DNA of 64,000 bases from Prevotella sp. Lineage in GTDB: Bacteria > Bacteroidota > Bacteroidia > Bacteroidales > Bacteroidaceae. Position numbers and translations under genes: made by a program. Shown here piece after piece: positions 36,677 to 44,019 of the stretch. A model generated the notes under the pieces. The model searched no databases. It saw only the letters and a program-made list of their open reading frames with translations, and had not been told where the DNA came from. How positions within the stretch are numbered: position 1 is the stretch's first letter; each line of letters starts with the position of its first letter. The stretch is from the NCBI GenBank assembly GCA_016286995.1, contig JAEEVA010000011.1, forward strand, positions 17,209 to 81,208. The letters run 5' to 3'.

Positions 36677-36764
36677 TTTGGGTATAGGCGCACGGTCGTT
36701 TGGGCGTACGCGAACGGTCGTTTGGGCGTACGCGAACGGTTGTTCGGGCGTACGCAAACGGTAG
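36677..36764. repeat. 22-bp tandem repeat x4 (TTTGGGCGTACGCGAACGGT)
   Basis: Four contiguous 22-base units start at 36677, 36699, 36721 and 36743; the outer ones are diverged. The unit contains CGTACG. It has the same period and copy number as the 16504-16591 array, but an unrelated sequence. Confidence 0.85.
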
Positions 36765-36819
36765 CTTGCTACGTGCAAAGTCCCTGCCTGCCTGGTGTTT
36801 CGACCCTGTTTATACGTAA

Positions 36820-36859
36820 CACCTCCCGCGTCAGGTACTTTCTCCTGATGCGGGAGGTG
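36820..36859 (-). terminator. Terminator of the M6 metallopeptidase gene
   Basis: CACCTCCCGCGTCAGG and CCTGATGCGGGAGGTG form a 16-bp stem (one wobble or mismatch) with an 8-base loop, 38 bases after the stop codon. The U tract is weak. Confidence 0.7.
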
Positions 36860-36897
36860 CTTGCAACACAAGATTTCAATACGAAATCTCGCTATTC

Positions 36898-39486
36898 TTA
36901 CTCAGGGTTCTGTCCGGATGTCTCTGGCTCAGCCATCGCAGGTGCACTGGATGAGCCGCTATTGTTCAGAATGATGTTCACCACACCTACGGCGTCGGTG
37001 ATGGTGATGTTGGGCTCACCATGCTCATCAAGGTCGCCATTGACGTTAGCGGCAGCAGCACTGAAGTTTGACGACGGATTGCCCAGAATATTGTTCACCA
37101 CGGCTACGGCGTCGGTGATGGTCACACCGTCAACACCATTGGCATCACCCACTACGAGGGAGTTGGTGGTGAAGGTGGCCGCTGTCGACCACTCGGACGT
37201 ACCGTCGGCAGTTTCAGACTGCACCTGTACCTCGTAGCTAGTGTTTTCTGTGAGACCTGTCAGCTGGACATTTTCCTGGGTTGCCGATACTGTCTGCCAT
37301 GCACCGGCAGGTGCGGCCTCATTATAGATTGTAAAGTCATCAATATAGAGATAGTTCATGTCATAGTCCACATGGTGAATGGCGATATAGCCCAGCTGTC
37401 CTGTGTATGCACTCAAGTCAATGATCACCTCATTCCATTGTCCATTGTTGGGTGCTGCAGCCATAGCTTTCAGTTCGACGGTGAAGTTGTCAATAGCATT
37501 GCCTGTAGTAGACAGGAGCACCTCGTATTTGTCAGGCCAGCTAGGGCTAGTTAGTACCCAAAACCTCAACTCATTGCCCAAAACAACCTGGGGGGTAATG
37601 AGCCAGTTGTCTGCATGATAAGGATTGCCGTTCCAGCTCCACGAACCTGCAGCGCAATTTCCACTGTCAGTACCTGAATCAATATTAGCCCAAGACCAGC
37701 CTGTGCCGTTTGAAGATTCGCCTTCCGTATAGATGGTCCACTGTCCAAGTCCGCTCTCGAAGTCGTCATAGAACGCTGTGCCACTTATTGCTGCTGTCCT
37801 ATAGCGCACATTGTAGTTATCGTTGGCACCTGTCCACGTGATGGTAGCAGTAGAGCCGGTGATGCTATGGGCAGCAACATCGGTGGGCCTGACGGGACCG
37901 TCACCACTGGGGGTGACAATAAAGGCAATATTGCTGCCGTCCTCATGGATACTATACAGGCCAAACATGGTTTCCTCGCCTGACCACGTCTTCAGGTTGG
38001 CGGGTGTGGTATTGTTGTCCAGTTCGGTCACTCCACCAGCACCAGGGAAGACGTCGTACTTTCCTTTCATGCCTGTCCCGCAGGCCCTGACCACCTCATA
38101 GTAGTTGTGGGTGGGGTCGTTGTTGACAGCGTTGCTGGACCATATGGACATGTCGGTCTGATCTACGCGGTGTACCAGCAGGCCGCTGCCTGGCAGATAC
38201 TCATCCCATTTGAAGCTGCCGTCATTGCGACGGTTCTCGAACAGGAAGAACTCGTTGGCAACAGGGCTGTCAATGCGATAGCCTCTCTGATTCAGATACA
38301 ATGGCTCTAACGTATAGGCACCCTTAGCCGTAATCTTCTCTGGTTCATCGGTAAAGCCGACAGAATAGCGTTCATAGAGCGAGTAACCTACAGGTGTGCG
38401 TGCATTGTTTTCGTAGCTGCCGCCAGCCATCACTGACCATTTGTCAGGGTGAATGCTTTGGCCACCGCTTTCTTCATAGTCGGCATCGTAGAAATCGGGC
38501 AAACCCAGCACATGGCTGAACTCATGGCAGATGGTGCCAATGCCATCAATGAGCAACGACCCTGGAGTACTAGTCCACCCGTAGATTTCTACGGAACTGG
38601 CGTAGTCCCATATATAGACACCATCCTTTATCACATATCCGTTATTGTATACCACTGAACGGTGTGGCCACCACAGCCTGCTGTCATTACCGCTGTAGTT
38701 AGCGCCATTGCCGGCAATAATAAAGTAAACCAAGTCCACGTCACCATTGCTGTCGCCATCATACTGGCTGAAGTCAACGTCATACTGACTGTCAACGAGA
38801 TCTATAGCTGCCGCGGCGATGGCCTTCGGCTGGGAACGGCCATCATACTGACTGTAATCCACCGTCACAGGACCTACTACGTCGAACTGAGGCAGGAACT
38901 TACCACCAGAGTTGTCGCTGAAATAGTCGCGGACACTACCGGTATACACCTCGCTGTCGTAGCCGGTATAGTTCACCGCATTCATCATATCGTTGGCAAT
39001 GGTGGCATAGTCGGAACGCGAGAACTCCCTGTCGTTGAACTGCACGAGGACGACCAGTCCGCGGAAGTTATCATAGTCCGTAGCACGCTGGCTGCGATGC
39101 TTGGCAAGCACTTTACGCTGACGGTCCTCAACGCGCTTCTTGTCTTCAGCACGCTGCTTTTCCATCTGCGGCACCAGCATCTTCTTGGTATTTGCCAGAA
39201 AAGCCTTTTCCGTTGCAGAACGCTGGGCGACATCATGAGCCACCTGAGTCGTAGGCTTCAGCTTGCCGTCCTGCAGGTCAGCATAGACATAGTAGCCACG
39301 CTGGTCTTTCACAACGGAGTAGCCGTCTGCCGTAGTATTGAAACTGCGCCACTCATCGCCATGCAACTGAATGGTGATAAAACTGCCGTCCGGTTGCTGA
39401 ACCTTCATGGGTTTCGGATGTGCAGGAATGGCCATTGCTGCCATCACCACCATCAAGGCGAACAGGGAGATAATTGTTCTTTTCAT
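36898..39486 (-). CDS. Secreted M6-family metallopeptidase with cleaved-adhesin, FN3 and dockerin
   Basis: 862 residues. Signal peptide about 1-20. A propeptide-like region (40-135) is followed by an M6 (immune inhibitor A-like) catalytic domain with the zinc motif HEFSHVLGLPD at 321-331. After about residue 540 an FN3 domain is split by a cleaved-adhesin/MAM-like domain (FYDDFESGLGQWTIY to IDDFTIYN). The dockerin (GDANGVDGVTITD plus an extended second loop) and a tail ending GQNPE close the protein. It would degrade extracellular proteins, possibly tethered through the dockerin. The first Ca loop is DANGVDGVTITD, shifted by one residue from the family pattern. Transcribed alone. Confidence 0.93.
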   Translation of the reverse strand: MKRTIISLFALMVVMAAMAIPAHPKPMKVQQPDGSFITIQLHGDEWRSFNTTADGYSVVKDQRGYYVYADLQDGKLKPTTQVAHDVAQRSATEKAFLANTKKMLVPQMEKQRAEDKKRVEDRQRKVLAKHRSQRATDYDNFRGLVVLVQFNDREFSRSDYATIANDMMNAVNYTGYDSEVYTGSVRDYFSDNSGGKFLPQFDVVGPVTVDYSQYDGRSQPKAIAAAAIDLVDSQYDVDFSQYDGDSNGDVDLVYFIIAGNGANYSGNDSRLWWPHRSVVYNNGYVIKDGVYIWDYASSVEIYGWTSTPGSLLIDGIGTICHEFSHVLGLPDFYDADYEESGGQSIHPDKWSVMAGGSYENNARTPVGYSLYERYSVGFTDEPEKITAKGAYTLEPLYLNQRGYRIDSPVANEFFLFENRRNDGSFKWDEYLPGSGLLVHRVDQTDMSIWSSNAVNNDPTHNYYEVVRACGTGMKGKYDVFPGAGGVTELDNNTTPANLKTWSGEETMFGLYSIHEDGSNIAFIVTPSGDGPVRPTDVAAHSITGSTATITWTGANDNYNVRYRTAAISGTAFYDDFESGLGQWTIYTEGESSNGTGWSWANIDSGTDSGNCAAGSWSWNGNPYHADNWLITPQVVLGNELRFWVLTSPSWPDKYEVLLSTTGNAIDNFTVELKAMAAAPNNGQWNEVIIDLSAYTGQLGYIAIHHVDYDMNYLYIDDFTIYNEAAPAGAWQTVSATQENVQLTGLTENTSYEVQVQSETADGTSEWSTAATFTTNSLVVGDANGVDGVTITDAVAVVNNILGNPSSNFSAAAANVNGDLDEHGEPNITITDAVGVVNIILNNSGSSSAPAMAEPETSGQNPE

Positions 39487-39521
39487 ATTCGTACATTTAT
39501 AATTTTCCGTTATCGATGTTG

Positions 39522-39551
39522 CAAAGATACGAACTATTTTCGAAACGACAA
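39522..39551 (-). promoter_or_regulatory. Promoter of the M6 metallopeptidase gene
   Basis: TATCTTTG (39522-39529) with TTTG (39548-39551) 18 bases upstream on the minus strand. The terminator of the preceding gene begins only three bases further. Confidence 0.7.
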
Positions 39552-39554
39552 AGG

Positions 39555-39586
39555 AAAAGAGGCAAGTTTTTTGACTTGCCTCTTTT
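39555..39586 (-). terminator. Terminator of the C25 peptidase gene
   Basis: AAAAGAGGCAAG and CTTGCCTCTTTT form a perfect 12-bp stem; on the minus strand the run ends in TTTTCC. Confidence 0.85.
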
Positions 39587-39591
39587 CTTAT

Positions 39592-39653
39592 ACGTTAACC
39601 TTAACGTTAACCTTAACTATTCAATTGTCAATTATCAATTGTCAATTGTCAAT
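39592..39653. repeat. ACGTTAACCTTA and CAATTNT arrays after the C25 gene
   Basis: Two 12-base ACGTTAACCTTA units (39592-39617) and a CAATTNT array (39621-39653) fill the space between the stop codon and the terminator. Confidence 0.85.
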
Positions 39654-42600
39654 TTACTCAGGTTCAACCGATGACTCCTCATCGTCCTCATCCTCCTGCT
39701 CCATACGCGGTGCAGCAGCCGATTCCTCCAGGATGATGTTCACCACAGCTACGGCATCAGTGATGGTCACCTTTCCGTCGCCATTGACATCAGCAGCCAC
39801 AAAGTTGAATCCGGCAGAAGGATTGCCCAGAATGAAGTTCACCACGGCCACTGCATCGGTAATGGATACGAAGCCGTCGCAGTTGCCGTCACCGGAGACA
39901 GGGCCGGCAGTGGTAAAGCTGATGACATCAGACCAACCTGCCTCACCTTTCACGCGAACATAATAGGTAGTCGACGGACGGAGACTGGTGAAATTGAAGG
40001 TTGTACCAGTGACCGTACCAGCAAAGACGAGGGAGCCTTCAGTGGACTCTGTGCCGGTCACCGTGATATTCTTGATGGCGACACCAGTGGACTCTGACGT
40101 CGAAGTAGAGGCTATGCGGAGACGAATGGTACCCTTGCCGGCAATAGAAGAGAGGTCAAGCGTACGCTGTGCCATGGTACTGTTCTTTGCGGCAAGCGTA
40201 CCGAGAGCAGACCATGTTGCCCCGTCGTCGGTCGTATACTCCACGGTGATGTTAGGCTGCTTGGAACCATTGTAGGTACGCATGTAGAGCGACAATTCCA
40301 AATCAACAAAGTCTGAGACATCAAACGCCTTGGTGATGACATAGTTGCCACTGACTAAGGACAGATAGGAGTTTGTAGCATTGAAATTGTAAATATTGTA
40401 CGTCCATCCTTCCGGTGCAGTAGCTTCAGATGTCGTATTGCTGAAAAGTGTTACGTTGCCCACGAAGGGATCAGAGAACACATCATCGGTAGCAATCTGA
40501 AGCGTGTATTCTGTCACGTTGTCGCAAGGAATCCATGAAACGGGTGCCGAGACAGACGTGATGTCAGGCTCAGCGATGGCCAGCGTAGGTACGGTGACAG
40601 GCGGCAGGGTGACTGTCACGGTCAGCGTGGCATCAGTCTCACCTTCTGCATTTGAAGCCTTGAAGGTGAAATTGAAGGTTCCCGTCTCAACAGAGCTGAA
40701 GTGGAAGTTGCCGTTCTCAAACACAGCACCTTCAGAGTCTGACGCTGTCATAGTGACTACTGGAGCCGGACGACCGGTAACATAGTTGCTGATGGCCAAG
40801 TCATAGCTGCCATCATTATAGATGCTGACATTCTGGGGAAGAGCAGCCCATACAGGGACATAGTTGGTGAGGACGTTGACGGCCGGTGTCCAGTTGCTCT
40901 GCTTCTCGCTGTCGACGGCACGGACGCGAACGGTATAGTTGGTATTCGGTGTCACGTCGGTCAGCGTGTAAGTAGTGACGTTACCGACATTCACGGGATA
41001 GCCTTCAACGGATGTGCTGCCAATACGGAGATCAACCTCGTAGGCTTCAGCATTCTCGACACCCCTCCAAGAAGCCGTAAAGGTAGTGGAGGTAACGTCG
41101 GAAGCAGTCAGGCCAGCCGGTGCAGCAAGATACGATGAAGGATCGCGTGGATAAAGGGCAAGAGCGGGGTCGCCAAGGAAGTTCAGTCCGAACTGGATCC
41201 AACGCTCACTGCCGTTGCTGGCACACTGTGAAATCATGTCTGCCTTCGACATGGCAAAGGCCTCGCCGACGGTGCGGTTGGCATTGACTGCGTCGGACTC
41301 GTAGAGACGATGATAGAACTTATAAGCATAAACGGTAGAAGGTCCACCGTCGGAGGTGTTGCTGGCAGCACCGTCGTCGGGATCACCCCAGCCATAACGG
41401 GCACAACCCATGTAGGCCAGTGCACCACCGTTGGCATTACGGATGAAGGCCTCGCCGAGACAAGGCTCAGTGGTATAGCCTGACCAGCTGGTACCATCGA
41501 AGTGACCCGTGAGACAAGCATCAGTATAGACGATGGCGGTAAGGTTAGTCTGTGCTGCGGCCTTGTTGCTATCGTAGTCGTCATAGGTCTCCATACCCCA
41601 GCTCTGAGGAGAGCCGTGGCCTGAGAACATCAGGTGCGTATAGCCATTGTTCAGCCACGTCTTCAGGTTAGCACCAGAAAGCGGCTTATCACCACAGGTA
41701 CTGCCGTCCCATGAGGTGATGCAGTCAGTGGCCAGATTGATGGTGCGCGAACCAGCCTCCTCGACATTGTCCCAATAGGGCTTGATACCGTCGCGGTAAA
41801 GACGGCGTAGCCACATCTCTGAGTCAGACACGGTGGGGTGGTTCGAGGCGCGGAAGCCAGCGTGACCGTCACCTGTGACATTGTCGGATGGGCGGTTGTT
41901 GCCAGAATATGTGTCCCAAGCAGAAGGACCACCCATAATGATGGAGTTGCGGGTATGCGTAGGAGAGGCTTCGAAGGCCTGCAGCTTGGCAATATAACCG
42001 TTGAGCTGGGCTGCAGTACGGATGGGGATACGGCCAACGATGACCTCAGGCGTCATGTCGAAATTAGCACCGACAACACCATAGCTGCTGCTGCCCGACT
42101 TCTTCCAAGTACCAGTGAGGTCAGAGTAGTAGAGGTCGGTCGGCATGTTAGACTCCGTATCATAGCCGACAGAGACGTAGGTATCGCGGTCGGGAACGAT
42201 GGTGTCATCACCGCCAAGAACAACAAACGTGGTACCGTGGTTGTTGTAGTAGTCGATGATGCAGTTACGGATCTTCATCTGAGTATCGGTACCCTCATAG
42301 TTGGAGTTGATTTCCTCCTTGGTAACGACGAGCGTATTGTAATTGCCGCCAGGTCCAGTGGTACGATAGTCAGCCAGAGCCTGGAAGGCACTCTTCAGGC
42401 TGTTCGACGTAATGATAAGGTAATCGACGGCGTCGGCAGCAGTATCACGGCGTCCTTTTCTGGGAACGACAGACGAGACAGGATTGACCACCAGTGCGTT
42501 GACCATGTCTGTAACACGGGCATTCTGCGAAGCACCGCGAGGTGCAGCAGGTGCGTTGTAGGTGACAGTCACCGTCACGGAAGGACGGTAGTAGAGAGCT

Positions 42601-43103
42601 TTCTCAGAGGCTACGTAAACGATGGGGTTCACACGAACAGAAACGAACGAGCTACCTTGCATCTCATGGAGTCCCTCGTTGGTGGCGGCAACAGCCGGCC
42701 AAGGACTGGACGAGGCGTATGCCACGGGGTCGGGTTCTACGAACGGAGCCTTTTCCTTGCTCTTAGGAGTTGCACGCTGGGTGGGCCAGGGTGTGACGTC
42801 CGATGCCAAACGCACCAGTTCGCCAGTAGCGGTCACGGTGACGTCGGTGGCGCCGTCGGGCAACAGGATGTTTGCAAACTTGGCCGGAATGGCCGGTGCA
42901 CCAATGGCGTCGCGCACCTTGGCGCCGTCCTTGAGAGTTACGTAGGTGTACGTCCCACTGGGTGAGAGTACAATGTCGGACGGTGAAAACTTGAAGGTCC
43001 AGGTCAGGTCAGCGGCCATAGAGATCATGGTGACTAACAGCAGGGCGACGAGTGTCAAATAGCGGTGTCCGCCCTTCATCGATAATTCTTTTATCTTCAA
43101 CAT
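39654..43103 (-). CDS. Gingipain-family C25 peptidase with C-terminal dockerin
   Basis: 1149 residues. The signal peptide most likely starts at Met9 (MKGGHRYLTLVALLLVTMISMA). Residues about 30-215 resemble a gingipain propeptide, and the C25 catalytic domain spans about 225-640 with the catalytic His in SGHGSPQSWG (about 496) and the nucleophile Cys in TDACLTGHFD (about 530). An FN3 domain (about 655-740), an Ig-like domain and a cleaved-adhesin-like domain (about 850-1000) follow. The dockerin (about 1068-1130) has two plain loops (DGNCDGFVSITD, DVNGDGKVTITD). The tail ends SVEPE. Where Porphyromonas gingipains carry a type IX C-terminal domain, this protein has a dockerin. Promoter TATTTTTG at 43142. 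Confidence 0.93.
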   Translation of the reverse strand: MLKIKELSMKGGHRYLTLVALLLVTMISMAADLTWTFKFSPSDIVLSPSGTYTYVTLKDGAKVRDAIGAPAIPAKFANILLPDGATDVTVTATGELVRLASDVTPWPTQRATPKSKEKAPFVEPDPVAYASSSPWPAVAATNEGLHEMQGSSFVSVRVNPIVYVASEKALYYRPSVTVTVTYNAPAAPRGASQNARVTDMVNALVVNPVSSVVPRKGRRDTAADAVDYLIITSNSLKSAFQALADYRTTGPGGNYNTLVVTKEEINSNYEGTDTQMKIRNCIIDYYNNHGTTFVVLGGDDTIVPDRDTYVSVGYDTESNMPTDLYYSDLTGTWKKSGSSSYGVVGANFDMTPEVIVGRIPIRTAAQLNGYIAKLQAFEASPTHTRNSIIMGGPSAWDTYSGNNRPSDNVTGDGHAGFRASNHPTVSDSEMWLRRLYRDGIKPYWDNVEEAGSRTINLATDCITSWDGSTCGDKPLSGANLKTWLNNGYTHLMFSGHGSPQSWGMETYDDYDSNKAAAQTNLTAIVYTDACLTGHFDGTSWSGYTTEPCLGEAFIRNANGGALAYMGCARYGWGDPDDGAASNTSDGGPSTVYAYKFYHRLYESDAVNANRTVGEAFAMSKADMISQCASNGSERWIQFGLNFLGDPALALYPRDPSSYLAAPAGLTASDVTSTTFTASWRGVENAEAYEVDLRIGSTSVEGYPVNVGNVTTYTLTDVTPNTNYTVRVRAVDSEKQSNWTPAVNVLTNYVPVWAALPQNVSIYNDGSYDLAISNYVTGRPAPVVTMTASDSEGAVFENGNFHFSSVETGTFNFTFKASNAEGETDATLTVTVTLPPVTVPTLAIAEPDITSVSAPVSWIPCDNVTEYTLQIATDDVFSDPFVGNVTLFSNTTSEATAPEGWTYNIYNFNATNSYLSLVSGNYVITKAFDVSDFVDLELSLYMRTYNGSKQPNITVEYTTDDGATWSALGTLAAKNSTMAQRTLDLSSIAGKGTIRLRIASTSTSESTGVAIKNITVTGTESTEGSLVFAGTVTGTTFNFTSLRPSTTYYVRVKGEAGWSDVISFTTAGPVSGDGNCDGFVSITDAVAVVNFILGNPSAGFNFVAADVNGDGKVTITDAVAVVNIILEESAAAPRMEQEDEDDEESSVEPE

Positions 43104-43141
43104 ACTTTATGTAATTAATTACTTTTTCGTTAATTCGCGTG

Positions 43142-43149
43142 CAAAAATA
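43142..43149 (-). promoter_or_regulatory. -7 element of the C25 peptidase gene
   Basis: TATTTTTG on the minus strand, 39 bases before the first ATG. Confidence 0.55.
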
Positions 43150-43299
43150 CACTTTTTTCTTCTTATTACCAAATATTTATACGAAAAATAACACATTTTT
43201 GATGATTGCATCTACTCGGGTGATGAGCAGACGAGGCAGAAATATCTCCTTTTTTGTGATAAAAAAGCAGGAAAAGTATGGTTATTTGGGAAATAATTA

Positions 43300-43307
43300 C
43301 TATTTTT
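43300..43307 (+). promoter_or_regulatory. -7 element of the AlkZ-like gene
   Basis: TATTTTTG, 43 bases before the ATG. No TTTG is at the expected -33 distance. Confidence 0.45.
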
Positions 43308-43349
43308 GTGGCAGAAAACAAGTGATGGTGCAATAAAACATACGCTAAT

Positions 43350-44018
43350 ATGAGAAACGTGGAGATACATAGTTGTCCGGAACTGATGGAGTATATCCAG
43401 GAGGTGGGATTCCTGCCATTGCTGGACAGTGGCATCAGGGGCTACTCGGCTGAAGATGTCGTTGATGAAGACTGCCGTTACGTCGTGTTCGATGACGGCG
43501 GCTGGGACTGGCCGCTTTGGAAGTGGAAGGGGCCAGTCGTCACCGAGGGCCACTGCGTGTATGGCAAGTTTTTTGCGGGCAAGGCGGGGTTCGTGAGCAA
43601 GGAGTGGTGGCCGGACCTGTGCAACTACCGGCGAGCATCGAAGCCTGCGCCTATTGAGGGTAGCATTGATGAGACCATCCTGCTGACGCTGGCTGAACAC
43701 GGCAGTCTGATAACACGTGAATTGCGGGCGGCCTGTGGCTTCGACGGACCGAAAATGCGCAGCAGGTTTGATGGTTACGTGACGAGACTGCAGATGGCAT
43801 GTCGTATCGTCACAGAGGACTTTGTATATCCTGTAGATAAACACGGCCACGAATACGGCTGGGGCTGGTCACTGTTGACGACACCCGAGAGGCTGTTTGG
43901 CCGTGAGATGTGTCGATGCGAGCGGACGCCGCAAGAGTCGTTTGAACGCATGAAGGCGCACTTTAGAGAGTTATTGCCAGAGGCTACCGAGAAACAGATA
44001 GAAAAGCTGATTAAGTAG
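43350..44018 (+). CDS. AlkZ-related winged-helix protein
   Basis: 222 soluble residues. The sequence (VEIHSCPELMEYIQEVGFLPL, FDDGGWDWPLWKWKG, LLTLAEHGSLITRELRAACGF) resembles short Bacteroidales proteins annotated as related to the AlkZ/YcaQ DNA glycosylase, in which three winged helices bind DNA. Only part of the winged-helix array seems present, so glycosylase activity is uncertain. One base separates it from the Memo-AMMECR1 gene, so they are co-transcribed. The wider region (46718-48848, 54925-56315) also carries repair-type genes, which is consistent with a DNA-related role. Confidence 0.6.
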   Translation: MRNVEIHSCPELMEYIQEVGFLPLLDSGIRGYSAEDVVDEDCRYVVFDDGGWDWPLWKWKGPVVTEGHCVYGKFFAGKAGFVSKEWWPDLCNYRRASKPAPIEGSIDETILLTLAEHGSLITRELRAACGFDGPKMRSRFDGYVTRLQMACRIVTEDFVYPVDKHGHEYGWGWSLLTTPERLFGREMCRCERTPQESFERMKAHFRELLPEATEKQIEKLIK

Positions 44019-44019
44019 C

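Noticed and set aside
36611..36871. Minus-strand open frame of 86 codons
   Set aside because: It consists largely of the 22-bp tandem repeat and a terminator stem read through, so it is not convincing as a gene.
38662..39963. Long plus-strand open frame opposite the M6 peptidase gene
   Set aside because: It is antisense to a gene with clear signal peptide, zinc motif and dockerin, spans the promoter region and has no recognisable domain. The same holds for 41838-42965 and 33322-34116.
10967..43103. A polysaccharide-degrading cellulosome
   Set aside because: The dockerin proteins show peptidase, LRR, FN3, cleaved-adhesin and one CBM-like domain but no glycoside hydrolase, esterase or lyase.
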